The notes beneath the pieces were generated by a model that saw only the letters and a program-made list of their open reading frames with translations, searched no databases and was not told where the DNA came from. From Thermoplasmata archaeon (lineage in GTDB: Archaea; Thermoplasmatota; Thermoplasmata; Thermoplasmatales; GCA-001856825): 64,000 bases of DNA. The position numbers were made by a program, and so were the translations under genes. How positions within the stretch are numbered: position 1 is the stretch's first letter; every line of letters begins with the position of its first letter. The stretch is taken from positions 267-64,266 of the forward strand of contig JAGDXP010000024.1 in the NCBI GenBank assembly GCA_023256475.1. The letters are read 5' to 3'. This document shows, one piece after another, positions 51,069 through 59,119 of this stretch.

Positions 51069-52334
51069 TTATGTGTTTGCTTCCCTTATTTTTTTAAGTA
51101 TTTCCTGTGCAACATCCAACCTTATCTTCTTTTGCTTCACCAGCTCATTGGCTACTAGATCGATTTCATCACCTACTGCACCTGCACTAATGGCAACATT
51201 TCTCGCGTGAAGTTCCATGTGCCCCCTCTGTATACCTTCAGTTGCCAATGCCCTTATTGCGGCAAAGTTTTGAGCCAGTCCTACTGCAGCGAGAACCCCT
51301 GCAAATTCTTGTGCACTTGATACGTTTAGTATCTTCCTAGCTATCTTGGCCTTTGGATGGGTTGAAGTAGCTCCACCCACTATTCCAACTGCCATGGGAA
51401 GCTCTATGTATCCCACCAAGTCACCTTCTTCATTCTTCTCCCATCTGGTAAGACTTTTATAGCCGTTCAAAGCAGCATAGGCATGTGCTCCGGCCTCTAT
51501 AGCCCTCCAGTCATTGGCTGTGGCTATGAGAACCGCGTCGATACCGTTCATTATCCCCTTGTTATGGGTTGTCGCCCGGTAAGGGTCCAGCATGGCAAAT
51601 TTATAAGCTTCCAATATTCCATCCACCACATCAGGCCCACCTATGGCATCCTTGTCAAATACTGCGTAAGCCCTTGCCAGTCTATAGGTAGCAAGATTGC
51701 TAAGTATCCTCAATCTTACTTTACCCTTGGATAATTCTTCGATGTTGGGGGCTAGAGCTTCGGCCATGGTATTTACTGCATTGGCACCCATGGCATCCCT
51801 AACATCCACCAAAAGATGTACAACGATCATGGGTTCCTTTTCATCCAGAACCCTAACATCAATATCTTTTGCACCTCCTCCTAGCTTAACCAATATAGGA
51901 TCCTGCTGGTTGGCAATTTCTAGCAATTTCTTCTTATTTTCCAGTATCCTGAATTTAGCTCCAAATGGATCGGGCATTCCAGAAACTTCAATTTGTCCAA
52001 TCATTACTGGATCCGTGGCAATGGCCTTAAAGCCTCCTTTAACTCTGGCCATCTTTGCCGCATTGCTTGCAGCTGCAACCACGCTCGGCTCCTCAATGGC
52101 CATGGGTATGAGGTAATCCTTATCATTTATCAGAAAATTCACAGCTATACCCATGGGTACTTCCATAACCGAAACAACATTTTCAATCATATGGTCTGCA
52201 AGATGTTCGCCCAACCCGCCCATATTCCTTATTAAATCAACTTCTTCTTCAGTCAGGTTTGCGAATTTCTTCAAGACTTCCCTTCTCTTTTCCATGCTCA
52301 GCTTGTAAAAGCCTGGAATATTGGAACTTTCCAT
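51069..52334 (-). CDS. hmgA: HMG-CoA reductase, class II
   Basis: This enzyme reduces HMG-CoA to mevalonate, the committed step of isoprenoid lipid synthesis. The 421-aa protein has the class II opening (SNIPGFYKLSMEKRREVLKKFANLTEEEVD), ENVVSVMEVPMGIAVNFLINDKDYLIPMAIEEPSVVAAASNAAKM with the catalytic Glu, DAMGANAVNTMAEALAP, a catalytic Lys segment ATTHNKGIMNGIDAV and LHARNVAISAGAVGDEIDLVANEL near the C terminus. Class II enzymes of this sort serve biosynthesis in Thermoplasmata. It is divergent from tsr3 across a 37-bp double promoter. Confidence 0.95.
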   Translation of the reverse strand: MESSNIPGFYKLSMEKRREVLKKFANLTEEEVDLIRNMGGLGEHLADHMIENVVSVMEVPMGIAVNFLINDKDYLIPMAIEEPSVVAAASNAAKMARVKGGFKAIATDPVMIGQIEVSGMPDPFGAKFRILENKKKLLEIANQQDPILVKLGGGAKDIDVRVLDEKEPMIVVHLLVDVRDAMGANAVNTMAEALAPNIEELSKGKVRLRILSNLATYRLARAYAVFDKDAIGGPDVVDGILEAYKFAMLDPYRATTHNKGIMNGIDAVLIATANDWRAIEAGAHAYAALNGYKSLTRWEKNEEGDLVGYIELPMAVGIVGGATSTHPKAKIARKILNVSSAQEFAGVLAAVGLAQNFAAIRALATEGIQRGHMELHARNVAISAGAVGDEIDLVANELVKQKKIRLDVAQEILKKIREANT

Positions 52335-52371
52335 AAATCTCTATATAGAAATGACATATAGATATTGCGAA
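52335..52371. promoter_or_regulatory. Interlocked divergent promoters of hmgA and tsr3
   Basis: Only 37 bp lie between the two starts. TATATAG at 52342-52348 is centred 27 nt before the tsr3 ATG on the + strand; on the minus strand TATATG (complement of 52355-52360) is centred about 24 nt before the hmgA ATG. Each box sits downstream of the other promoter's box, within its initiation zone, so the two polymerase complexes could not occupy the DNA together. Confidence 0.45.
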
Positions 52372-52854
52372 ATGGAGTTCATACCACTTATTATTCATAA
52401 AAACGAGGATGATCCTAAAAAATGTACAGCCAGAAAACTGAAAAGGTTCGGTCTTGCCAAATTCATTCCTTTTATACCGAAGGATGTCCTTATTCTCTAC
52501 CCATCCTCCAAGATTCGTATATCCAGGGCGGACATTGCTTACAGAAACATACTAGCAATTGATGTCTCCTGGGAAAATATAAATAATTACAAATTCAATG
52601 ATGAACAGACAAGGTCATTGCCATATCTCCTGGCTGCAAATCCAGTCAACTATGGGAAGCCATTTAAGCTTTCCACAGTAGAAGCACTTGCGGCTGCGTA
52701 CTATATTATGGGATTCAAGGATATTTCCATAAAGCTTTTGGAGAAATTCTCCTGGGGCTTGAATTTTATAAAATTGAACGAAAATCCTCTGGAAGATTAC
52801 TCAAAGGCAAAGAATTCCGAAGAAATTTACATAATTGAAAGCCAGTACTTTTAA
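52372..52854 (+). CDS. tsr3: 18S/16S rRNA aminocarboxypropyltransferase Tsr3
   Basis: Tsr3 transfers an aminocarboxypropyl group from SAM to a pseudouridine near the decoding site of small-subunit rRNA. From the ATG at 52372 the protein is 160 aa: FIPLIIHKNEDDPKKCTARKLKRFGLAKF, VLILYPSSKIRISRADIAYRNILAIDVSWEN, and RSLPYLLAANPVNYGKPFKLSTVEALAAAYYIMG, the family signature. The track start at 52321 runs back into hmgA. The TATA-like box fits the ATG used here. Confidence 0.92.
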   Translation: MEFIPLIIHKNEDDPKKCTARKLKRFGLAKFIPFIPKDVLILYPSSKIRISRADIAYRNILAIDVSWENINNYKFNDEQTRSLPYLLAANPVNYGKPFKLSTVEALAAAYYIMGFKDISIKLLEKFSWGLNFIKLNENPLEDYSKAKNSEEIYIIESQYF

Positions 52855-52867
52855 TATTTTCAAAAAA

Positions 52868-54217
52868 TCAACATTTCTCTATGCCTGATGTGTATTCTTT
52901 GAAGATTCCTATCAGTTTATCCCTGAATTCTTCTGGGATTGTATCCTCCGGACAAAAATCTTTGCAGAAATGGATTTTCTCCACATTGTCATCCCTTTTA
53001 CCCAATTTCCCTTCTGAAACCTTGTACATAGCGTGCAACTTTTCGCTTTCATCTATCCTGTAAAGCCTGTTGCTATAATCTTCCATGAACCTATTAACAT
53101 CATCATCTCTGTATTTAATCAACCTCGGATCAATACCATTAGCTTCTAAGAAAAGCAATATGCCATTGCATTTAGAACACTTACCGCATGGCACTACCTC
53201 CCCATTCTCATAATGGCAGCTGTGGCAAGACCTCTGTAACTTTAAAAGTTCAGGATACCTTTGGAAAAGTATTCTTTCCTCAACAAGTCCTGTAATATGC
53301 CTCACTGCAGAAAAAAATCTCAGGTTCAGCCCAACCGATTGCATGTATTGAGTTAACATGTCATCGAAGTATTTCGTCTGATCAAGTATTCCATAAAAGT
53401 GTCTTATGCCATCCAGCGGTTCGAAGCTTCTTGGATCGTCAAATTCATCACCTTTCATAACATTTCCAATGGCATATTTTTCTATATATGGGAGTGAAGC
53501 GAATATATAAACTGGAAATATGAAAAGCTGAATCGGATAAGTATCAGACCACATTTCCAGAGCTCCTTTTTTGAATATGGGCAATATTCTATTGACCTTT
53601 CTGTAGAATCGATCGATGTCACTCCAGATCCTCAGTGTCCTAGGGTCCCTTTCAGACATGTACCTGTAAGCGGGTATTGCGGTTTTCCAGTGAGAACCGG
53701 ATTCGTTGAAATAGATTGGGTAAACCTCTGCACCAATTTCATTCATGAGACCATACGTGAGTAAGCTCTCCTTCCCCCCACTGGACATTATGGCTACATT
53801 ATTCGATTCCGTACTGAATTTTGGCCATGGATTTCCCAGTTCATATACTAATTTGGGGATCCAGGAAGCCTCACTTATGCTGGCTCTCATTGGAATATAT
53901 TCATCTCTGAAAAACTCAGGGCGTTTTATAAGCTTATTTACATATATTTCTATGCTGTTTAGTCTCAAAACCTCCCTGAAAAATCCAAGATCTTCCTCCG
54001 TTATGGGGAAATCAATTTTAATGGATTCTGTAAATAGAGAATAATTCACAATTGGCATTAGCGAAAGTATTTGCGCATACTTTCTCCTGATTTCACCTGT
54101 ATAATACTTGAAGTTGATTGTAAAAATCTGCCCATCAATATTGTAGATTGCCTTTATCCTATCCTTGTCAATTGAAGGTTCCTCAATCTCAATTTTATTT
54201 ATTACCTGTAAATTCAT
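52868..54217 (-). CDS. PP-loop ATPase, QueC/ExsB-like, unknown substrate
   Basis: A 449-aa protein with a N-terminal beta-rich domain of about 140 residues, then a PP-loop VAIMSSGGKESLLTYGLMNEIGAEVYPIYFNESGSHWKTA. This is the adenylating motif shared with QueC and other N-type ATP pyrophosphatases. A zinc-binding block RSCHSCHYENGEVVPCGKCSKCNGILLFLEANGID follows near residue 335, and two further Cys pairs lie near the end (HFCKDFCPED, terminal GIEKC). It resembles no QueC in length, so a different carboxylate or amide substrate is likely. It overlaps the DUF1611 gene by 23 nt in one minus-strand operon. Confidence 0.82.
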   Translation of the reverse strand: MNLQVINKIEIEEPSIDKDRIKAIYNIDGQIFTINFKYYTGEIRRKYAQILSLMPIVNYSLFTESIKIDFPITEEDLGFFREVLRLNSIEIYVNKLIKRPEFFRDEYIPMRASISEASWIPKLVYELGNPWPKFSTESNNVAIMSSGGKESLLTYGLMNEIGAEVYPIYFNESGSHWKTAIPAYRYMSERDPRTLRIWSDIDRFYRKVNRILPIFKKGALEMWSDTYPIQLFIFPVYIFASLPYIEKYAIGNVMKGDEFDDPRSFEPLDGIRHFYGILDQTKYFDDMLTQYMQSVGLNLRFFSAVRHITGLVEERILFQRYPELLKLQRSCHSCHYENGEVVPCGKCSKCNGILLFLEANGIDPRLIKYRDDDVNRFMEDYSNRLYRIDESEKLHAMYKVSEGKLGKRDDNVEKIHFCKDFCPEDTIPEEFRDKLIGIFKEYTSGIEKC

Positions 54218-55241
54218 AATGCTCTACTACATCAGCAAGTTTTTCAGGTTCCTGAAGTGGAAGTATAACGGGGACCTTGAATTTCTCTTCATATTCTTTT
54301 GCTATTTCCTTTGCCTGGTCAACTGTGAGGTTCTCGGTGTTGAACGTAATTGCAATGACCTTCTTCTGTGATAGAAGTTCTAGGATCTTTATAACCCTTC
54401 CAACCTCAGGCATTGGATAATCAGGAAAACCATCCAAGGTCTTCCTACCAGGTGCGTGCTGCAGTATTATTGCATCTGGCCTGCCTGCGGCAATGATTTC
54501 GAAACTCCCTGGATAGGCTGGATGAACGACCGAACCTTGCCCTTCTAGTATTATGTACTCCGGTTTTTCCTCGTCCCATGCCTTTACTACTTCGTGCTCT
54601 ATGTTTCCCGCAACAAAGTCGTTTATGCATGCATCTATTACAGCACAGTATTTGAAACCCTGCATCCATGCAGTTTGCCCGGTACCTATCATTTCTGCCT
54701 TTCTTCCCCTCCTATTGAGCTCTCTCCACAGTGTAACCGCAGTGGTCCTTTTACCGATGGCTGAATCTGTTCCAAGAACTGCAATTTTTTTAGATTTTAC
54801 TTCCTCTATCCTTCCTGTGAAAGGTATCTTCCTATCCCTGAACATTTTCCTCACATCAATTATGGTTGCGCCTTTCTCAGCTGCCAGCTTTGAGAATTCG
54901 GGATCATCGGAGATGAATTGGTGCAATCCACTAACTATACCTATGCCGTTTTCAAGTGCCTCCTTGACCACTTTTCTGTAGCTTTCAGGTAAGTAACCAC
55001 CATCTGTTGCGGCCCCGATTATAAGGAATTTTGGCTTGTAAACCATTGCTTCCTTCAATGTTGATACGATTGGAATCCCATTCTTTTTTCCAGTTAATAC
55101 CTCTCCAGCGTCCTTCCCTGAGAATTGTGAATCTATTACTGCTTCAATTTTGTATCTGGATGTAAACCTCACCAGTCCATGGGCAGTCTTACCATAGGTA
55201 CTTCCAAAAACTCCTTCTGCCAAAATTACAGCGCTATCCAT
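54195..55241 (-). CDS. DUF1611 (DgcN-like) protein
   Basis: A 348-aa protein with the two-part DUF1611 layout: an N-terminal Rossmann-like domain (FLIIGAATDGGYLPESYRKVVKEALENGIGIVSGLHQFISDDPEF) and a C-terminal P-loop domain with KIAVLGTDSAIGKRTTAVTLWREL (Walker A), EYIILEGQGSVVHPAYPG and ILQHAPGRKTLDGFP. Bacterial DgcN members act as D-glutamate N-acetyltransferases; whether this archaeal protein does so is not known. It lies between a PLP-dependent lyase gene (abutting) and the PP-loop ATPase gene (23-nt overlap), suggesting an amino-acid-derivative pathway. Confidence 0.87.
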   Translation of the reverse strand: MDSAVILAEGVFGSTYGKTAHGLVRFTSRYKIEAVIDSQFSGKDAGEVLTGKKNGIPIVSTLKEAMVYKPKFLIIGAATDGGYLPESYRKVVKEALENGIGIVSGLHQFISDDPEFSKLAAEKGATIIDVRKMFRDRKIPFTGRIEEVKSKKIAVLGTDSAIGKRTTAVTLWRELNRRGRKAEMIGTGQTAWMQGFKYCAVIDACINDFVAGNIEHEVVKAWDEEKPEYIILEGQGSVVHPAYPGSFEIIAAGRPDAIILQHAPGRKTLDGFPDYPMPEVGRVIKILELLSQKKVIAITFNTENLTVDQAKEIAKEYEEKFKVPVILPLQEPEKLADVVEHYEFTGNK

Positions 55242-56186
55242 TCATGATCTTCCTGTTATGACCGCAACATAAAGGTTCTCTTCTGGATACTTTACAACCT
55301 TTCTTATAGCTTCTAGAGGCGCAGTGCTGGCTGGGAGTACATTTAGCCCTAGTTCCTTCTTTAGGAGCTTCCTGTAGAATATCATCCTGCTGTCACTCAC
55401 ATATTCAGCATACCCATTGGTCCTTCTTATGGCATCCAATGCCATTTCTCCATCGTATGCATGGTAGGCTATTAGGGGTTCATTGAGGGATGATTCCCTC
55501 AAGGAACTTGGGTTTAAGTCCATCAATTTTGTGTTTTCCTTGAAAGCCTTAACCACAGGATTTCCGCCGGCGGTACTTGCCCCTAGAATCCTTGGAATCT
55601 TGTCAATAAGGCCAGCAGCCCTTAAGTTCTTGAAACCAGTATACACTCCCACAAGAGTAGTACCGTTTCCTACCGGCACTGCTACCGCATCTGGAGCCCT
55701 TCCAAATTGCTGGTATATCTCATATGCTATGTTTGCATATGCCTCATAGCTTATCTCTGTTGTAGAATTGCCAGGGTTCGCATCATACCAGCCGTTCTCC
55801 ATGGCATAATCCCTGCTGAGCTCCACTGCCTCTTCATAGGCACCTGGTACTTCATTGAGTAGAGCACCATTGTGTTTTATAGCGGATATTTTTGGAGTAT
55901 GGTATCTCTCCGGAACATAAACCTGAGCTTTTACGCCAAAAAGCCTTGCATAGTAACTCAATGAAACCCCGTAATTTCCGCATGTCCCAACAGTGACCGT
56001 GTCGAACCCCTTCTCAACTGCGTACTTAACATGCCTGTAGGCAGCCCTGTCTTTATGGGTACCCGATGGATTTACACCTTCGAATTTCAGAAAGATCCTT
56101 TTGAAGGAGAAAAGCTGCTCTAATGATTTGGCACGAAATACTGGCGTGCCGCCAGGGTCAGAATCTTCAGACGTTTCTTCCATCAA
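55242..56186 (-). CDS. Threonine-synthase-like PLP enzyme (fold type II)
   Basis: A 314-aa PLP enzyme. The Schiff-base Lys lies in FEGVNPSGTHKDRAAYRHV, the phosphate cradle is close to TVGTCGNYGVSLSYYARLFG, and AVPVGNGTTLVGVYTGFKNL follows. Overall this is the threonine synthase/dehydratase/cysteate synthase fold, but it lacks the N-terminal domain of real threonine synthases, so a lyase or beta-replacement reaction is equally possible. It is the first gene of a three-gene minus operon with DUF1611 and PP-loop proteins and faces a HTH regulator gene divergently across 62 bp. Confidence 0.87.
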   Translation of the reverse strand: MMEETSEDSDPGGTPVFRAKSLEQLFSFKRIFLKFEGVNPSGTHKDRAAYRHVKYAVEKGFDTVTVGTCGNYGVSLSYYARLFGVKAQVYVPERYHTPKISAIKHNGALLNEVPGAYEEAVELSRDYAMENGWYDANPGNSTTEISYEAYANIAYEIYQQFGRAPDAVAVPVGNGTTLVGVYTGFKNLRAAGLIDKIPRILGASTAGGNPVVKAFKENTKLMDLNPSSLRESSLNEPLIAYHAYDGEMALDAIRRTNGYAEYVSDSRMIFYRKLLKKELGLNVLPASTAPLEAIRKVVKYPEENLYVAVITGRS

Positions 56187-56248
56187 TCTTATAGCATCCT
56201 CCTTAGAGGCTAGAAATAAAGTAAGTAATTCTATAAAAATTTTTTTAA

Positions 56249-56752
56249 ATGGCGGAGCTACTTTTTAATCATCTTGGGAAAAAATTAAACACAAATATTT
56301 ATTCGGTAAATGAAGTTAAGATGTTTGAAATACACATAAGGTACAAAAGTCCCCCTAATTCTGAGGACCTGGACCTGATACTTTCGGAGTTCCTGTTGGA
56401 CATAGGATACATAAATGAGAGGGAAACCATGGATATGGAGAGCATAAAGAAGAGCATCCCATACAGACTTTTTAAGGAGGTATTCTTGCTGAGACCAGAG
56501 AAAAAATGGCTAGTTGATGAGATGCTGGTCTACCTCAACACTACAAAACCCACTTTATATAGGTACCTTAACAGGCTCAAAGCACTGGATTTATTGCAGG
56601 AGGAACTCACAGGCAAGGAAAAGAGCTATTCATTGAGGTACAATTCCCTTTCTGCAGCTTGGATGTTTGTGGAGAATAACGTTAAAATGGCAATGGATAA
56701 TTATAGGAAAACCATAGGGCTGATAGAAAAATTAGCAGGTGAAAAGAAATGA
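56249..56752 (+). CDS. Winged-helix DNA-binding protein
   Basis: A 167-aa protein with a C-terminal winged helix (LLRPEKKWLVDEMLVYLNTTKPTLYRYLNRLKALDLLQEELTGKEKSYSLRYNSLSAAWMFVENNV), where TKPTLYRYLNRLKAL is the recognition-helix region. The N-terminal 70 residues are acidic and of unknown fold. It is divergent from the PLP/DUF1611/PP-loop operon and overlaps the next small gene by 4 nt. Local control of the divergent operon is a natural guess. Confidence 0.82.
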   Translation: MAELLFNHLGKKLNTNIYSVNEVKMFEIHIRYKSPPNSEDLDLILSEFLLDIGYINERETMDMESIKKSIPYRLFKEVFLLRPEKKWLVDEMLVYLNTTKPTLYRYLNRLKALDLLQEELTGKEKSYSLRYNSLSAAWMFVENNVKMAMDNYRKTIGLIEKLAGEKK

Positions 56753-57006
56753 TAACTCATTTAACTAAGGGAAGTAGATATAGGATAGTGTCGGCATCTA
56801 GCACCGATGAAAACTTCATTACTGAAGGTGTCCTGGAAGGTTTTATATCCATGGGAGAAGAACCGGCGCTTCTGATAAAAATGGAAAAGGATGGTACAGA
56901 GCACATGAGGATTATACCTGTAAATGCCATATTGATGATTGACGTAATACAGCACGTGGATGAAGAAAAGTCCACATCAAAGGAGGACACCTATTATATA
57001 AGTTGA
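56749..57006 (+). CDS. Small conserved protein, possible Sm-like fold
   Basis: An 85-aa protein with five predicted beta strands: SRYRIVSASSTDENFITEGVLEGFISMGEEPALLIKMEKDGTEHMRIIPVNAILMIDVI, followed by a charged tail. The strand order, with a G-x-L-x-G-F turn and a final I-P-x-x-x-I-x-x-I-x-V, is reminiscent of Sm/LSm-type barrels, but the diagnostic Sm motifs are not evident. It overlaps the winged-helix gene by 4 nt and the convergent thpR by 13 nt. Function unknown. Confidence 0.75.
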   Translation: MITHLTKGSRYRIVSASSTDENFITEGVLEGFISMGEEPALLIKMEKDGTEHMRIIPVNAILMIDVIQHVDEEKSTSKEDTYYIS

Positions 57007-57503
57007 TAGTCCTCTATAACTCTGTATATAGGCCCGTCCGGAGTTAATTTTGATTCATAGAGGCTGAACTTTGTTACCTCTATGGTTCCGAAATTCACTC
57101 CTTTGTATTCTTCTATGATATTTGAAAGGTCTGCAGGCTCTCTCAACCTCATAATCGTTAAATGAGGCTGAAAAGGATGATCCAGTTTTATACTTCTGGT
57201 AGCATCGTGTACCATCTTGGCAAGTTCTTCCAAGTGACCATTTGAGTATCCCTTAATGAATAGGACCCTAGCTTTTTTTGAGTTTGGAAACGCATCCAGT
57301 TCTTGTAGAGCAAGACTGAACTTACTATAATTAATACCTCTCAGATTATCCTGAACTTCCTTAGAGGATTTTAACTCTCCAATAAATTTTAATGTGATGT
57401 GGAAGTTCTCTGCCTTCACCTTCTTCCCTTTTATCTGTAAATTCTCAATTAGTTCCATGATTTTAGGAGTTTCGGGAATTGGTATCCCTATGAAAAGCCT
57501 CAC
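56994..57503 (-). CDS. thpR: RNA 2',3'-cyclic phosphodiesterase
   Basis: A 2H-family enzyme that opens 2',3'-cyclic phosphates on RNA ends. It has both H-x-T motifs, NFHITLKFIGEL and QPHLTIMRL, about 80 residues apart, with the family start VRLFIGIPIPE and IEVTKFSLYESKLTPDGPIYRVI at the end. The track start is a TTG eight codons upstream; I use the GTG at 57503, where family homology begins. It converges on the Sm-like gene with a 13-nt overlap. Confidence 0.92.
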   Translation of the reverse strand: MRLFIGIPIPETPKIMELIENLQIKGKKVKAENFHITLKFIGELKSSKEVQDNLRGINYSKFSLALQELDAFPNSKKARVLFIKGYSNGHLEELAKMVHDATRSIKLDHPFQPHLTIMRLREPADLSNIIEEYKGVNFGTIEVTKFSLYESKLTPDGPIYRVIEDYQLI

Positions 57504-57559
57504 AACCAAGTTATATAATTTCCCCAAAAAATTTTTTTCTTAATAAAACATAAACACTC

Positions 57560-57940
57560 ATGGTCCTCGTAAAAGATGGCCTATATTATACGAAAACGCA
57601 CGAGTGGGTAAAGCTAGACGGAGATATTGCCACTGTTGGTCTAACTGACTTTGCGCAGGAACAGCTGACTGACATAGTATATGTGGATCTCCCAAAGGTC
57701 GGGGCAATGCTTAAGGCTGGAGAAACTGCAGGAACGGTTGAGAGCGTTAAATCTGCAGAGGATTATTATTCCCCTTTGACTGGGAAGGTCATGGAAGTTA
57801 ACAAGGAATTGGAGAAAACCCCTGAATTGATAAACAAGGATCCTTACGGGGCTTGGATTTTTAAATTGAAAGTTTCAAATCCCTCTGAAGTAAGTTCATT
57901 GCTTAGCAAAACAGATTACGAGAAGATTCTCAAGAAATGA
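57560..57940 (+). CDS. gcvH: Glycine cleavage system H protein
   Basis: The lipoyl-carrying shuttle protein of glycine cleavage. The 126-aa protein reads LYYTKTHEWVKLDGDIATVGLTDFAQEQLTDIVYVDLPKVG, with the lipoylated Lys in GTVESVKSAEDYYSPLTGKVMEVN and NKDPYGAWIFKL at the end. The other Gcv proteins are absent from this window. Its stop overlaps the rlmE start by 4 nt. Confidence 0.95.
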   Translation: MVLVKDGLYYTKTHEWVKLDGDIATVGLTDFAQEQLTDIVYVDLPKVGAMLKAGETAGTVESVKSAEDYYSPLTGKVMEVNKELEKTPELINKDPYGAWIFKLKVSNPSEVSSLLSKTDYEKILKK

Positions 57941-58536
57941 GCTGGGTAAGGGAAAGGAGAAGGGAGAAATACTACAGATTAGCGAAAGAGGAGGGATATA
58001 GAAGTAGAGCTTCATATAAGCTCATTCAAATTAATGAAAAATTCAATATCATAAGGGATGGAATTAATATATTGGACCTTGGTTCCTCCCCTGGTGGATG
58101 GAGCCAGGTAATTTCTGAATTAAATACTCACGGTAAGAATTTTGCAGTTGATATAATACCCATGGAGAAGATAGAGAATGTAAACTTCATCAGGAAGGAT
58201 ATAATGGCAGACGACTTCCCTGATTTCATCCTTTCAAAGGCTGGGGGGAAGTTCAATCTTATTCTGTCTGATATTTTAATGAAAGCTTCGGGGGACAGCA
58301 ATAGAGATCATGCCAATTCGTATTTCATCGCGAAGAGGGTTTTCGACATAGCTTTAAAGCTTTTGGAAAAAAATGGACACGTAGTTGTTAAAATGCTACA
58401 AGGAGATTTAACACAGCAACTGATCAAGGAATATTCCAAGTATTTCAGAGAGATTAAGATAACCAAACCACCTGCATCATCACCTAGATCATCTGAAATT
58501 TATATTCTGGCATTTGGTTTTTCAGGTAGCCAATAA
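57937..58536 (+). CDS. rlmE: 23S rRNA 2'-O-methyltransferase RlmE/FtsJ
   Basis: A 199-aa SAM-dependent methyltransferase that modifies a ribose in rRNA (or tRNA). It has the K-D-K-E tetrad context: EEGYRSRASYKLIQINEKFNII (Lys), NILDLGSSPGGWSQVISEL (motif I), LILSDILMKASGD (Asp), KNGHVVVKMLQGD (Lys) and KPPASSPRSSEIYILAFGF (Glu). It overlaps gcvH by 4 nt. Its last 53 bp overlap the convergent gene on the other strand. Confidence 0.94.
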   Translation: MSWVRERRREKYYRLAKEEGYRSRASYKLIQINEKFNIIRDGINILDLGSSPGGWSQVISELNTHGKNFAVDIIPMEKIENVNFIRKDIMADDFPDFILSKAGGKFNLILSDILMKASGDSNRDHANSYFIAKRVFDIALKLLEKNGHVVVKMLQGDLTQQLIKEYSKYFREIKITKPPASSPRSSEIYILAFGFSGSQ

Positions 58537-59119
58537 CTCCACTTAAGCGTTCTATCTCAATAATCGCCAGTATCTTATTAGATTGTGATGATGCAATTTG
58601 ATTGGCCATGAATTTCTCCCTTTCATTTTCTAGCTTTCTATAACCGCCTTTTGATATTTCCTTATCCCATTCAAGGCTTGTTTTTTCTGGGTTATCAATG
58701 CTCCATTTTCTTCTCATTAATCTGTTCTTCTTGAGGCTTAATAGAATAAGGTCTTTTATATCAATGAATTTAACGTATAGATCTTCATAATCCCCCTCGG
58801 GAATATCAATACCCCTTATTTTTAAACCCTTTGCATCCGCCAGTTTCACAGCCCTTACATATGCTTCCGGAGGAACACAGGTTTCACCAAAATTCCTCAT
58901 GAGCTGTTCATACATTATTTCCAGATCATCGAGACTTATTTCGAAAGGGGCTTTTAGGAATTCCCTCAACCCCTGGATATCCTCATTGGTTGTTGAAAGC
59001 AATATCTCATCGAAATTATTATTTTCTATTACTTTTTCCACTAAATCTCCATAAGACTTGAGTGCCTTTACTATACCAACAATTGTAATATCTCTCTGGC
59101 CTGAAATTGAGACTATCAA
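58484..59119 (-). CDS. TraB/PrgY-like protein, tentative
   Basis: A 211-aa protein whose layout recalls the TraB/Tiki-like family: an N-terminal ISGQRDITIVGIVKAL segment, a helical middle with ETCVPPEAYVRAVKLADAKGLKIRGIDIPEG, and a C-terminal NEREKFMANQIASSQSNKILAIIEIERLSGVIGYLK that matches the usual R-x-x-x-M-A-x-x-L...V-V...G...L pattern. The conserved His of the family is not evident, so activity is doubtful. Its 5' end overlaps the HTH gene by 4 nt, and its 3' end overlaps rlmE by 53 bp on opposite strands. Confidence 0.55.
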   Translation of the reverse strand: MIVSISGQRDITIVGIVKALKSYGDLVEKVIENNNFDEILLSTTNEDIQGLREFLKAPFEISLDDLEIMYEQLMRNFGETCVPPEAYVRAVKLADAKGLKIRGIDIPEGDYEDLYVKFIDIKDLILLSLKKNRLMRRKWSIDNPEKTSLEWDKEISKGGYRKLENEREKFMANQIASSQSNKILAIIEIERLSGVIGYLKNQMPEYKFQMI

